A stretch of DNA of 64,000 nt from Ascarosepion bandense (Eukaryota; Mollusca; Cephalopoda; Sepiida; Sepiidae), in the NCBI GenBank assembly GCA_037127315.1, contig JBBBDQ010001689.1, forward strand, positions 687,501-751,500, read 5' to 3'. Below, one piece after another: positions 31,858-43,205 of this stretch (position 1 is its first letter; every line of letters begins with the position of its first letter). Both the position numbers and the translations under genes were made by a program. The notes under the pieces are model-generated. The model did not search any database and had not been told where the DNA came from. It saw nothing but the letters and a program-made list of their open reading frames with translations.

Positions 31858-32600
31858 GTACTTTTATTGTTCTCGCTCCTTAATGACTTTTATATTCTTT
31901 CACACTAAGTTACATTTTGTGCCTTAGTGGCTTTATTGCCATGTTTTAGATGAAGTGAAATAAATACTGCTTTAAAGCTACAAAATAATTTCCACTGATC
32001 CGTTAAAAATGATAAGCAATAAACATAAAAATGAAAGTGTGAAAGAAGAAAAAAATGAAAAATCTCAAGCAAAGCAAATAGGAAAACTAAAAATAGTGTC
32101 AAGTGAACAAATAACAAGGGTGTCTGACTGAAGGCAGGACAGGGGAGATAATCGATTGATCAGTCATCTCCAGGTGTCGCCTCTATCAAAAAGCTACATC
32201 TTTTGTCACTTTTCGACGTTACTCTAAGGGAGCAATATGGCTGCCACAAACGATTCAGTCGTCAGTCGCTGCATCAATTGTTTGAAGAGGACAAAAGGAA
32301 TGCATTTTTTTTTTCTTGCAAAATGGAGAGACATTGTCGCTGTTCTTGAGTATTGATCATGTGTCGGCGCCACAAAACCTCAATAAAATTCAACCACTGA
32401 AGAAGATGTCAGGGAAAGAATGGGCAACGTTACTCGTTCTTTTTCTTCTTTTTCTTGATGGTTTAACAAGAAAATAAATTCGACGACATAGATTATTAAC
32501 AATTCAGTCAGTAAAGAGGGTTCGATTTATTTGCTAACTGTCTATAAATATGCTGAGTTTTTTTTTCTTTTTTACTATGATGTACACTATTGATGTACAC
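31858..32600. other. Unassigned
   Basis: AT-rich; 32593-32600 is the left target duplication of the hAT element. Confidence 0.4.
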
Positions 32601-33131
32601 CATCGGTCGGCAACCCCTGGCCCGCAGGCCACATCCGGCCCTCGAATGAATCTTGTCCGGCCCGCTACCTTACTCTGGACACGATATAAATATAGGTAAA
32701 CCAAACCAAAATGACAGTTGATAGTCTGAATATATTGCGTCGAAATTAAAAAACTTATTTCTTTTTACCTGGAGAATGTGGTTTACTTCTATTTTTTATT
32801 TGAAGGCATCGGTAAAATTAGCAGACGGCCTCACTTTCACTTTTTCTGTGAAATTGCTTTCATGAGCGGGCAATTTTAAATCAATATAATTTTTTTTTAT
32901 TAGTACTTATTTATAAAACATATATTTTTAGGATTTAATATTTTTTCAACTAAATTTCCGTGAGATATTAAATTATATTGAATCCTTGCTTTCTTCAAAC
33001 ACATAGAATATTTATTCACATATTTAAAAACATATTCTTCTCCATGACACTTAAGCGATAGCTGTTTGGCTCTCCTCCATGATTCTACATAGGTTTTTGG
33101 CCCTCAATCTCCAAAAGGTTGCCGACCCATG
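32601..33131. mobile_element. Non-autonomous hAT element with 8-bp target duplication
   Basis: Left end CATCGGTCGGCAACCCCTGG-CCCGCAGGCC; right end ...CAAAAGGTTGCCGACCCATG. The left and right ends are inverted (CATSGGTCGGCAACC). ATGTACAC flanks at 32593-32600 and 33132-33139. No transposase frame in 531 bp. The GGTCGGCAACC end is typical of many animal hAT elements. Confidence 0.9.
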
Positions 33132-33524
33132 ATGTACACTATGTACAAATCTCCGGATTCACTCGAGGTTGACAGTTACCGGGTAAAAAAAAGCACAATT
33201 TACATGTATTTGTAGGAAAGATAGCAATCATCCTTAGACTTGAACAGATTAATATCGTACTGAATAGGGTATCATCATCTTGGGAAATGGTTCCACAAAG
33301 CATGGGAAGAATCCGTGAACTTACTACAGATAAATGCAATATATAGGAAAAGAGGGTGATTATCTTCAATGTGTGTGGCTTGGTGAGTTAAAACCGTTCA
33401 GTTAAGAACTGGTGGAAAATGAAGAATGTATCTCGTCGGAACACTTTCCATCGAAACAGCGGTAGAAAAGTGAGAGGCTTGCGACGTTTTGTATCTAAGA
33501 AAGGGGGTATATCAAAAAATAATT
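33132..33524. other. Unassigned
   Basis: Right target duplication, then sequence without recognised features. Confidence 0.4.
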
Positions 33525-33860
33525 TAGCATTTGTTTATATTTCTGAGATGAGGTTGTATTTACAGTATTTACATTATTCGGACTATTGTCCTCATCTTTG
33601 TTACCATTTGTACGACGTTTAATAATAGATTATTCTATTTGTCTATATTTCTGAGATGAGGTAGTATTTACAGTATTTACATTATTCGGACTATTGTCCT
33701 CATCTTTGTTGCCATTTGTACGACGTTTAATAATAGATCATTCTATTTGTCTATATTTCTGAGATGAGGTAGTATTTACAGTATTTACATTATTCGGACT
33801 ATTGTCCTCATCTTTGTTGCCATTTGTACGACGTTTCGGCCGTTGTACGCTCTGGCCTCC
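33525..33860 (-). repeat. 108-bp tandem repeat, Penelope-LTR-like
   Basis: TTCTGAGATGAGG recurs at 33541, 33649 and 33757 (period 108). Minus strand of each unit holds GATGAGGACAATAGTCCGAA, a stem-loop GGAC-AATA-GTCC placed like a hammerhead stem II but with mutated core. The array ends in GACGTTTCGGCCGTTGTACG, CCTTCAGG, a signature often seen in Penelope-like terminal repeats. Confidence 0.7.
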
Positions 33861-34004
33861 TTCAGGTTCTAGGAATTTCAAAGCGAACGCTTTATTACCA
33901 TCACTTGGGTATATTAACTTTATTCCTTGCGTAGTAGTGCTTCTTTTGGAAGTCATGAGTTATCTTCTAACAATTTAAGTTACTTGTTCACCACTGTTGT
34001 AGCC
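33861..34004. other. Continuation of the 108-bp repeat's terminal sequence
   Basis: Unique sequence after the array; no further match. Confidence 0.35.
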
Positions 34005-34083
34005 TGGTATTGAACTCACAACTCTTTGGATCAAGTCACAGGAACTAACCAACGTCTATATCCACTGGACCATGTGTCCTTAA
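34005..34083 (-). repeat. tRNA-like SINE head
   Basis: Minus strand: ACATGGTCCAGTGGATATAG (A-box region) and GTGAGTTCAATACCAGGC (B-box region). Not foldable by eye as a complete tRNA. Confidence 0.5.
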
Positions 34084-34104
34084 GGATTGGATTAAAATAA
34101 AGAG

Positions 34105-34205
34105 TTCCTCGCACCTGAAGATGTTCGGAGCGTACAACGACCAAAACATCGTACAAATTGCAACAAAGATGAGGACAATAGTCCGAATAATGTAAATACT
34201 GGAAA
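34105..34205 (+). repeat. Inverted single unit of the 108-bp repeat
   Basis: CGGAGCGTACAACGACCAAA-ACATCGTACA and GATGAGGACAATAGTCCGAA: the opposite orientation to 33525-33860, about 250 bp away. Confidence 0.75.
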
Positions 34206-34239
34206 ATAATTTGTCACGAACAATGAGGAACTGGAGACT

Positions 34240-34470
34240 GAAACCTGGAAAGTACCTGCTTGTATGTGGCAGCAATATTCCTTGTTTAACATGATTTGGC
34301 CCTTGTAAAAGTAGAGGGTATCGGGTGGAATCAGGTATTTATTAGAGCGGTACAAGGAACCACTATGTTTAAGTATCTTACGATGGATTTTATGTACGTG
34401 TTCCACTTGAGAGCTCAATAGGCGCTCGTGATATAGCGCCTCTCTGAAAGAACATCTATTCATTGGGATT
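34240..34470 (-). pseudogene. Diverged LINE RT fragment (LINE-J relative)
   Basis: Minus frame: SSQVEHVHKIHRKILKHSGS, LYRSNKYLIPPDTLYFYKGQ, NKEYCCHIQAGTF. Pattern follows ESIAKSxxKKxGSLxRAxxF.PPESILxxYKSxIRPxxEYCCHIW of LINE-J; older subfamily. Confidence 0.55.
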
Positions 34471-34649
34471 GAGGATAGTTCAGGGTCTGATCTGCGAAAA
34501 TGTAATAAAAATAGTTTCGTTTTTGAGTCATTTAATGCACCAGCCAGTTTTCTCCCAATGAATTGTTAAAAATTAGTCAGATCAGAGACCACATTTTGGG
34601 TTTCTGTGTCTTTAACGGCGCACGTATGTACTATAGTATGATGAGCATG
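34471..34649. other. Unassigned
   Basis: Nothing recognised. Confidence 0.4.
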
Positions 34650-36466
34650 AGAGACAGGGAGAAAGATAGATAGAGAGATAGAGAGAAAGATAGATAGAGA
34701 GATAGAGAGAAAGAAAGATAGATAGATAGCAAGAGAGAGAAAGATATATAGAGAGATAGAGAGAAAGATAGAGAGAAATATGAAGAGAAAGATAAAGAGA
34801 AAGATAGAGAGATAGAGAGAAAAACAGATAGAAAGAGAGAGAGAGAGAGAGAAAGATAGATATAGAGATAGAGAGAAAGATAGATAGAGAGAAAGATAGC
34901 GAGAAAGATAGATAGAGAGAAAGATAGATAGATAGAGAGAGAAAGATAGAGAGATAGAGAGAAAGATAAAGAGAAAGATAAATGGAGAGATAAAGAAAAA
35001 GATAGATAGAGAGATAGAGAGAAAAATAGAGAGAGAGAGAAAGATAGATAGAGTGATAGATAGATAGAGAGAAAGATAGAGAGAAAGATAGATTGAGAGA
35101 AAGATAGATTGGGTGAGATATAAATTGAAAGAGAGAAGAAGAGAGATAGAGTGAGTGATAGATGTATTGAGATAGACTTAGTGAAAGATTCACTGCGTGA
35201 TAGACTGGTAGATTGAGAGAGTGACTGAGTGAGCGATCGAATGAGAGAGATTCTTCTTCTTCTTCTATGTGCCCTGTCCCTTCAGGACGTAGGTGATCAT
35301 GGCTCTCCACGTCTCCCTATCCCTTGTGGCTCTTAGTATGTTTGCTCCTGTTGCTCCTGGCAAACCCCCGTTCCGTCATCCACCTGATCAGTCCCTGCAA
35401 ATATGTTATCCGCTGCCTTCCTCTGTCTCTCCTTCCTTCTATCTGACCAGTCAGTATCAGGTTCTCCAGGCTCTCTTTCCTCATTGCATGTCCCAGGAAC
35501 TTCAGTTATCTCTTCCTGATACTCAGCATCAGTTTTCTTTTTGTTGCCATTCTTTCTAACACCTCGTCGTTGCTTGTATGCTCAGTCCACGATATCCGTA
35601 GCATCCTTCTGTAGAACCACATTTCGGCCTCTTCCAGTTTTGTCCTCATTTTCGATGATATTGTCCAGCATTCACTGCCGTATTGAAGAACTGACATCAC
35701 GTAGCAGTCTAGCACTCTTTTCTTCGTTTCTATTGAGATTTTCCTGTGTGTTAGTATTTTACTCATCTTCTGGAACGCGTCCTTTGCCATGCCAATTCGC
35801 CTTCGGATCTCCGTGTCGCACTTTCCATCTTCTGTTAGAACACTTCCTAGGTACTTAAATTCTTGTACTTGTTTGATTCTGTTATCCCCCACATTGGCAT
35901 TTTGGGTTGTATCTTTTGCTGATGACCATGCACTCAGTTTTCTTAAAGTTTATTTGTAGTCCCTTCTTGTCACTCTCAACTGCTACTTTCTGTATGAGGT
36001 CTTGTAGTTTCCTTTCCGTGTCCGCAATCAGCACTGTATCGTCCGCATACCTTATGTTGTTCAGGTTGTGGCCTCCATGGATGAGAGATTGAGTGTGAGA
36101 TAGATTGAAAGAGAAAGATAACTTGAGAGTTATTGAGCTATAGCTATAGAATGATGGATAGATTGACGGTGAGATAGATTCAGGGATAGATTGGGAGAGA
36201 TTGAGTGCGAGATATATTGAGAGAGATTGAGTGAAAGTCAAATTGAGATATATATATATATACATATATTAAGAGATATAAACTGAATGATAGATAGAAC
36301 GAGAGAGACAGACTGAGGGAGAGATAGATTGGGAGAGAAACTGAGAGAGGGAGAGGGTGATATTGAATGAGATATAGATGGAGTGAGAAATAGATTGAAA
36401 GACAGACAGCTTGTGAGAGATACATTGTGGGAAATAGATTGAATGAGAGAGATTAAGAGAGATAGA
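34650..36466. repeat. GA-rich (GATA/GAGA) low-complexity block, split by LINE-R
   Basis: 34650-35250 is (GAGA/GATA)-type DNA; 36079-36466 resumes the same composition (AGATTGAGTGTGAGATAGAT). The 35262-36078 LINE-R lies inside. Minus-strand frames rich in S, L and Y are artefacts. Confidence 0.85.
35262..36078 (-). pseudogene. LINE-R (RTE-like) RT palm to C-terminus, inserted in GA-rich block
   Basis: Minus strand: HGGHNLNNIRYADDTVLIAD (catalytic YADD intact), TERKLQDLIQKVAVESDKKG, LQINFKKTECMVISK, frame change near 35890, then VQEFKYLGSVLTEDGKCDTE, IRRRIGMAKDAFQKMSKILT, ETKKRVLDCYVMSVLQYGSE, CWTISSKMRTKLEEAEMWFY, RRMLRISWTEHTSNDEVLER, then a stop and MRKESLENLILTGQIEG, IRWMTERGFA. Endonuclease and fingers are missing (5' truncation). 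One of the younger LINE copies here. Confidence 0.85.
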
Positions 36467-36855
36467 TGCTTTTTAATTCGAGCAATATTGAAGGAATTTC
36501 ATATATATATATATATATATATATACGCGTGAGTCTGTGTGTATACATTCATAAATTGAATTTTAAATAAGTTCATCCGATAATTTTAACTATTTAAAAA
36601 AATAATGAATGTATCTCACTAAAATTTTAAACAGAAAAAATTGATAAAAATTAATTAATATGAATAGTTTTTTAATAGTATAATTTTCAATTTTGTCATG
36701 TTCACGCTGACCTATATTCACATATCATACAATTTGCATTAAACATTAAGATCGGTATTAATATAATTAGATGAATAAATGATAATTTTCAATATTTATT
36801 TTTGGTTACATTTATAGCGATCTCTCTCTCTCTCTCTCTCCCAGTCTCTCTCTCA

Positions 36856-36886
<31 letters not shown>

Positions 36887-37082
36887 CAACTATACGTTAG
36901 GTATGGATGGAGTAATATTCCGTATCCAAAGAGACACTATTCTTAAAAAAATGCTCAATACAAAAGAGAGCTAATAATAATTATTTTGAATATATAATAT
37001 AAATATGTTATAATATCACTACAAAAGTAGCCATTTTGTTTCGACATTATCCGTATCTTATCAAGTGATGAATTCACTTATA
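36467..37082. other. Unassigned with (TA)n and (TC)n
   Basis: TA run 36499-36524, TC run 36823-36872 plus TA to 36888; remainder AT-rich. Confidence 0.6.
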
Positions 37083-37320
37083 AGTTTAAGTAACGTTGAG
37101 CCTGGTTAGTACTAGATGGGTGACCGTTTGGGAATACCAGGTGCTGTAAGCGATTATTGACGGATGTGTGTTGTGGTGCAATGGATATCGGCTCGGAAAG
37201 AGGAATCGGTGAGCCGAGTTCGATTTCCAGTCAAACACGCTGCATTCACTTACGCTCTGGTACCCTTTGGGAAGGTATTAATCCGTCCCTTCCTTCCAGT
37301 TATGGGTTAATTATCATGAG
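37083..37320 (+). mobile_element. Composite 5S-tRNA SINE, truncated both sides
   Basis: 37083-37152 is the 3' two-thirds of a 5S-like head (GTTGAGCCTGGTTAGTACTA, GATGGGTGACCGTTTGGGAA, CCAGGTGCTGTAAGCG), joined through ATTATTGACGGATGTGTG to the SINE-B tRNA-like head (TTGTGGTGCAATGGATATCG; GCCGAGTTCGATTTCCAG) and body to CAGTTATGGGTTAATTA. Confidence 0.85.
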
Positions 37321-37492
37321 GTCTCCTGTTCATGCGATCCGTGGCAAAACTTCTGCACCGATTGTTTGTTATCAGCAGTTCCAAAAAGTTTAGATGGTGC
37401 TACACAAGCCTTCACCACTCTAAACAATTCTTTGCGGGATAGTCTAACTGATGTTAGACACTCATACGTCGAAATCGACGGAAAAGTCCATA

Positions 37493-37560
<68 letters not shown>

Positions 37561-39039
37561 CTTCTTGAAAATTATAATTAAAGTATGAAAAGACCGCGAC
37601 AGAAATTGGAACATTGTAAAAATAGCCAAACATTACAATGGTAAAATATGCAGATTAAACCAGGAGGAAAAATGGCTATTATGTTGTTCCCAGACAAAAA
37701 TGAATTACTAAATGCAAAAACAGAATTAATTTCTAAGTGTAAATCTTTCTGTAAAGAAATAACTGAAGTTTTTGTTTTCTCCGTCTTCAACATCGTCTTT
37801 TTCTTCACCAAACACTACAGTCGACCGCAATGAACACCGCGTGTCAGTTTCGTTAAAACTCAAAAAATGACTGCATCTATTCTCGCAAAAAAAACAAAAA
37901 ACGCTCAGCTTTTATGCCGGCGAGGCATGCGCTTCTCCAAATGAATACGAGCCTCGCTCTAAGTCTGCTCGCGCACGCGCACTATCATTTTTCTGTCCGC
38001 TGCCGTAATGTTTGGCTCGTCAAACGTTCACTCATACATTTGTTATACTAAGTAAACATACCAGTAAATACCTACTAGGATCAAACCATCATGGATGAAA
38101 ATGTTCTAAGACATTTTCCTAATTTTCAATATTGCGCGTTCATAAAAGATTCCTGTCACGTAAGCGTTTGAAAAATATGCAGTTTATAGAGCTCGCATCC
38201 ATTCGGATGATGATTTTAAATTCTATTTAATAGCAACTGCTTATATGTGGAAATATCACTTTAATAATCGCATATTGTTGTTATGCAGCAGTAAATAGAG
38301 AAAACGCACTGCTTTATTCATATGATAGGATATGAAAAACAAGAACCCAGGTATTACCTGGAATATCGTCGCTAAAACCAAATCTTATAGAAAAATACTT
38401 TTAATTTATGCCTTTTAGGAAAAACTAGTCATCTTAGACCATAAAAATAACCCTAATCTAATTAACAAAAAACTGAATTAATGACGACACCCTGCCATAG
38501 AAAAATTACTGACCTAAATTCTTAGATCTTGATTGATACAGATAATTCTATACGATTGTCTCTTTCTTTCTCACTCACTTATTTTACCTTTATTTATTTA
38601 TTTCCTCCTTTTTTCTTTCTTTTCCCTGCAAACATTACTATTAATAATTATGAGGTATGTCTTTATGATTACATCACCCAGCATTTTAATATTTGTATTG
38701 AAAATTGTTTTTAGTTTAAAATTTTAATTTTAATTTTTTTATCTCCTTTTAATTTTTGTCTATTTAAATTTTACTCTTGATAAATTAAAAACAGTACCCA
38801 ATCATTATAAGATCTATCTCCCATGAACATCGAGTGAACTCAAATCTATTAAACTGTCATTTCGAAATGTGCATCTGATGATTGAGTAACGCATAAAACT
38901 CCGAGTCGTAACATCGACGTATGATGATATGTATATTCATTAATATATATAATTAATAACTCTGTTTATACTACATTTAGCACTGTTTTATTATCACCTG
39001 AATAATATTTTTATACATGTGTGCATAACTACGTAAAGG
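37321..39039. other. Unassigned, with (CA)n/(TA)n at 37494-37556
   Basis: A CpG-containing patch near 37830-38030 (CTGCTCGCGCACGCGCACTA) stands out from the AT-rich surroundings. 37640-37700 contains HYNGKICRLNQEEKWLLCCS in one frame, unassigned. No recognised gene. Confidence 0.4.
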
Positions 39040-39199
39040 GGGCATGTCAGGACACTGAACAACTGTAGACAGATGATGCCAAGGAAGAAATGAGCAGACT
39101 GAATATCAGTTTTCTGAGAGTGTGCAAAGCTAGATGGCCAAACAACGGAGATTTCGTCAGTGATATTCACAGGATAATATAGGCAGGCAGCAAAAATAG

Positions 39200-39670
39200 C
39201 CGTCGTCGTCTTGCGGCTTTGGCCGAGATAGAGCTCACTACACCCCTCCAGTATTCCCTGTGCATTTGGAACCCTGGCGCAGTTTTGTAACGAAATTCAT
39301 AATCTTGTCAAATAGCTGAATACTTGATGCTTCGCCAGGGCTACCAAGGGTGTTTTTATTGTGACACCAACACTGGATGGGTTGCCTCCAGGCCCCATCC
39401 CGTTATTTAACTGGAGGGAAGTAACGGATTAATATCTTTCCCAAGGGTACTAGTGCTTAAGTGAATGCAAGGTATTTAACTGGAATTCGAACTCGGCTCA
39501 CCGATTCCTCTTTCCAAGCCAATATCCACTGCACCACAACGCACATCCGTCACTGATCGCCTACAGCGCCTGGTATTTCCAAGTGGTCACCCATCTAAGT
39601 ACTGACCAGGCTCACGTTGCTTAACTTCGCTGACCGAACGAGAACCAGTGTATTCAACGTGATACGCCGT
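39200..39670 (-). mobile_element. Composite 5S-tRNA SINE, near full length, with target duplication
   Basis: On the minus strand: 5S head from 39670 (ACGGCGTATCACGTTGAATA, GAAGTTAAGCAACGTGAGCC, TTAGATGGGTGACCACTTGG, CAGGCGCTGTAGGCG), spacer ATCAGTGACGGATGTGCG, tRNA-like head (TTGTGGTGCAGTGGATATTG; GCCGAGTTCGAATTCCAG), common body, then a tail distinct from the hairpin type (GGCCTGGAGGCAACCCATCC, CACAATAAAAACACCCTTGG, GCGAAGCATCAAGTATTCAG) and a 3' end AAGACGACGACGG. AAAAATAG flanks at 39192-39199 and 39671-39678, inside LINE-R coding sequence. Two different pol III internal promoters lie in one element. Confidence 0.9.
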
Positions 39671-40097
39671 AAAAATAGAGAAAAGGGAGTTGGCTTGATA
39701 CTTGACAGAGACATGAAAAATTGTGTCTTAAGGTACTGCCAGTTATCCGAAAGAGGCCTCCTGGTTAAACTAAGTAGCAAGCCTTTCAACATTGCAGTTA
39801 TAGTAGTGTATGCACTGACAACACAAAGTACTGAGACGGGAATAAAATATTCTACTCTACACTGAATTACGTCAAAGCTCAGTGTAAATCGCAAGAAATT
39901 ATAATTATCATGGGAGACCTGAATACGTAAAGAGTAAAAAGGGGTAACAGTTGGCGATTTCGGATTAAGAAAACGCAATGACCTCGGACAAAAATGGGTC
40001 CAACTGGTGCACAGCGAATGACCAGTTAATAACTTACACTTGTTTTCAAGAACAACCAAAACGTTCGTTGTAGTGGTGAAATATTCGTCGCCAATTT

Positions 40098-40569
40098 GTT
40101 GTAGAGTTTTTGTGGTGAAACTTAGCCTCAAATTTGTATTGACCAGATTGGGGTCGGAATTAAGACACAGTAACAAGAAATAAGTAAGTCCGAACGGTAT
40201 TATTACGCTGCTTATTGCCTAGTAATTGGATTTAACTGCGTACTAGCTGTCTTACCTGACCGCTGACTCAACAGTATTTAATTGCCTCCCCACTAAGTGG
40301 GGAGGCAATTAAAGACAAAATACAAAATGTGGCACAAGGCCTTTTAATTTGGCTAATCCGAGCCATATAGTGTATGTCTAATTTTCCCAAGGCGAGACTG
40401 TACCCTTCGGTAGAGCATCGACTGGGTCATTACTCTTCGCCCGAAGCCAGAGAGTTCGACAATGCGCAAGGCAGAACACAAACTTCCGTTTTAACTGCCC
40501 CGGAAGTCACGCAGGTAATTATATATAGTAAAAGGAAGAGCCCATTCCTCGTAGAAGGCTACCATTACA
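40098..40569 (-). mobile_element. Gypsy-like LTR inside LINE-R
   Basis: Minus strand: TGTAATGGTAGCCTTCTACG, GGGCTCTTCC, TGACTTCCGGGGC, ending TTTCACCACAAAAACTCTAC-AACA, followed by AATTGGCGACGAATATTTCA as leader. Middle segment shared with 13150-13596. Contains a 37-bp perfect palindrome at 40277-40313. Confidence 0.75.
40277..40313. repeat. Perfect 18-bp-arm palindrome
   Basis: TTTAATTGCCTCCCCACT, one base, then its exact complement. The related LTR at 13150 has only one arm, so the palindrome is derived. Confidence 0.95.
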
Positions 40570-43205
40570 TTTATGGGCATGAAGAAGCCCAAGATCTGAC
40601 ACAAAAGAAAGAAATTGATTATATAACAAAAAACAGAAGATTTAAGAATTCAGCTATTTATTGTAAAACTTATTTAGATGCTGAGTGCGGAAGCGACAAC
40701 CTCCCAGTTATATGCAAACAATGGATGAAACTGCGCAGAGTGAAGAAACCTAATGCAGCTCTAAGACAGCAATACAAAACACTCGTGAAGGTTTTCAACC
40801 TGCAGGAAAACTAGATAGAGTGAAAAAAATGTACTAGATACAAATTGTAAATGAAAACTCAAAAGACACATTAATAAAATTAGCCAACGACATCATCGTA
40901 AAAAAAAAATCAGACGAGTAGGAAAACGAGTAGATCACAGATAAGATTCGCAACATGAGGCAAACGAGACAGAAAATAATGCTAATACATAAAACGGAAT
41001 ACACGAAACTACACAAAGAATTAAGGAGCAAATGCAGACTGACAAAAGAGAATTGGCTCAATGACAAATGCGCAGAAATAAAGAGATTGAGCACAACTAA
41101 CAAAAGATACATGCATAAAAATTAAGGGAACTAACGGGACAAAAAACATTCTCCTCAACAGGATGCATAAAATTCAAGGACGAAACACTCATATTAGTAA
41201 AGGAGGAAATACTTCAGCGGTAGGAATAATATATAGTAGCTTTTTTCCACAAAAGAAAGCAATCATAATTACACAGAAATACCGACGGTAACATTTCTGT
41301 TTAATCTTTATTTAAACGATGTTTCTGTTGCTCCTATGTAAATCTTTTCGTCTGTATGAGTGTTATTTATCACGGTAGCTTTGTATATTATGGTGTTGGT
41401 CAGATATTTATTATTAAGTGGACAGTTATCCTTCTTTCAGCAGTTACAGTTGTTCGTATTTTTTTGTTTATTTGTGTTGATGTTTTTAGCTTTATTAAGT
41501 ATTTTCTTATGTATATGTCTATATATATATATATGAAGTGCGATGGGCAAATTTTCATCCAAATACCTCGAAAATGAAAATAACACTGACATCATATTTT
41601 AACAGATATATATATATACAAAATTACACAAAAATAATTTCAAAAACTAAAATGTAAATTTATTTAATAAAATAGCTCTCTTTATAGCTCTCAACTTGAG
41701 GACAGTGCGGAGGAGTCTAATTTTCCCAAGGCGAGACTGTACCCTTCGGTAGAGCATCGACTGGGTCATTACTCTTCGCCCGAAGCCAGAGAGTTCGACA
41801 ATGCGCAAGGCAGAACACAAACTTCCGTTTTAACTGCCCCGGAAGTCACGCAGGTAATTATATATATAAAAGGAAGAGCCCATTCCTCGTAGAAGGCTAC
41901 CATTACATTTATGGGCATGAAGAAGCCCAAGATCTGACACAAAAGAAAGAAATTGATTATATAACAAAAAACAGAAGATTTAAGAATTCAGCTATTTATT
42001 GTAAAACTTATTTAGATGCTGAGTGCGGAAGCGACAACCTCCCAGTTATATGCAAACAATGGATGAAACTGCGCAGAGTGAAGAAACCTAATGCAGCTCT
42101 AAGACAGCAATACAAAACACTCGTGAAGGTTTTCAACCTGCAGGAAAACTAGATAGAGTGAAAAAAATGTACTAGATACAAATTGTAAATGAAAACTCAA
42201 AAGACACATTAATAAAATTAGCCAACGACATCATCGTAAAAAAAAAATCAGACGAGTAGGAAAACGAGTAGATCACAGATAAGATTCGCAACATGAGGCA
42301 AACGAGACAGAAAATAATGCTAATACATAAAACGGAATACACGAAACTACACAAAGAATTAAGGAGCAAATGCAGACTGACAAAAGAGAATTGGCTCAAT
42401 GACAAATGCGCAGAAATAAAGAGATTGAGCACAACTAACAAAAGATACATGCATAAAAATTAAGGGAACTAACGGGACAAAAAACATTCTCCTCAACAGG
42501 ATGCATAAAATTCAAGGACGAAACACTCATATTCGTAAAGGAGGAAATACTTCAGCGGTAGGAATAATATATAGTAGCTTTTTTCCACAAAAGAAAGCAA
42601 TCATAATTACACAGAAATACCGACGGTAACATTTCTGTTTAATCTTTATTTAAACGATGTTTCTGTTGCTCCTATGTAAATCTTTTCGTCTGTATGAGTG
42701 TTATTTATCACGGTAGCTTTGTATATTATGGTGTTGGTCAGACATTTATTATTAAGTGGACAGTTATCCTTCTTTCAGCAGTTACAGTTGTTCGTATTTT
42801 TTTGTTTATTTGTGTTGATGTTTTTAGCTTTATTAAGTATTTTCTTATGTATATGTCTATATATATATATATGAAGTGCGATGGGCAAATTTTCATCAAA
42901 ATACCTCGAAAATGAAAATAACACTGACATCATATTTTAACAGATATATATATATACAAAATTACACAAAAATAATTTCAAAAACTAAAATGTAAATTTA
43001 TTTAATAAAATAGCTCTCTTTATAGCTCTCAACTTGAGGACAGTGCGGAGGAGTCTAATTTTCCCAAGGCGAGACTGTACCCTTCGGTAGAGCATCGACT
43101 GGGTCATTACTCTTCGCCCGAAGCCAGAGAGTTCGACAATGCGCAAGGCAGAACACAAACTTCCGTTTTAACTGCCCCGGAAGTCACGCAGGTAATTATA
43201 TATTT
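40377..43205. repeat. 1338-1339 bp tandem duplication (two full units plus partial third)
   Basis: TCTAATTTTCCCAAGGCGAG occurs at 40377, 41716 and 43054. Units 1 and 2 are almost identical (a few single-base changes and a 2-bp change near 40529/41868). Each unit contains part of an LTR, the end of the LINE-R endonuclease, an unassigned 350-bp part, and a mariner end with GAGGACAGTGCGGAGGAG. Unit 3 stops after ~150 bp. Confidence 0.95.

Larger units (their letters stand above)
39040..41240 (+). pseudogene. LINE-R endonuclease region, twice interrupted
   Basis: In order: EMSRLNISFLRVCKARW and NNGDFVSDIHRII (39085-39180); composite SINE on the minus strand (39200-39670); GVGLILDRDMKNCVLRYCQL, SERGLLVKLSSKPFNIAVIV, VYALTT, IIIMGDLN (39680-39930); VGDFGLRKRNDLGQKWVQL (39950-40010); an LTR on the minus strand (40098-40569); then EIDYITKNRRFKNSAIYCKT, YLDAECGSDNLPVICKQWMK (40610-40740), the end of an APE-type endonuclease with its GxxxxSDx block, and a linker to about 41240 (LTGQKTFSSTGCIKFKDETL). 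Multiple stops. The enzyme would nick target DNA for retrotransposition; here it is dead. Confidence 0.8.

Noticed and set aside
34612..35310. 232-codon minus-strand frame rich in L, S and Y
   Set aside because: Translation of the GA-rich low-complexity tract; not a transmembrane protein.
37830..38030. CpG-richer patch as a promoter or CpG island of a host gene
   Set aside because: Short, no start-site motif or downstream coding exon; could equally be a decayed repeat.
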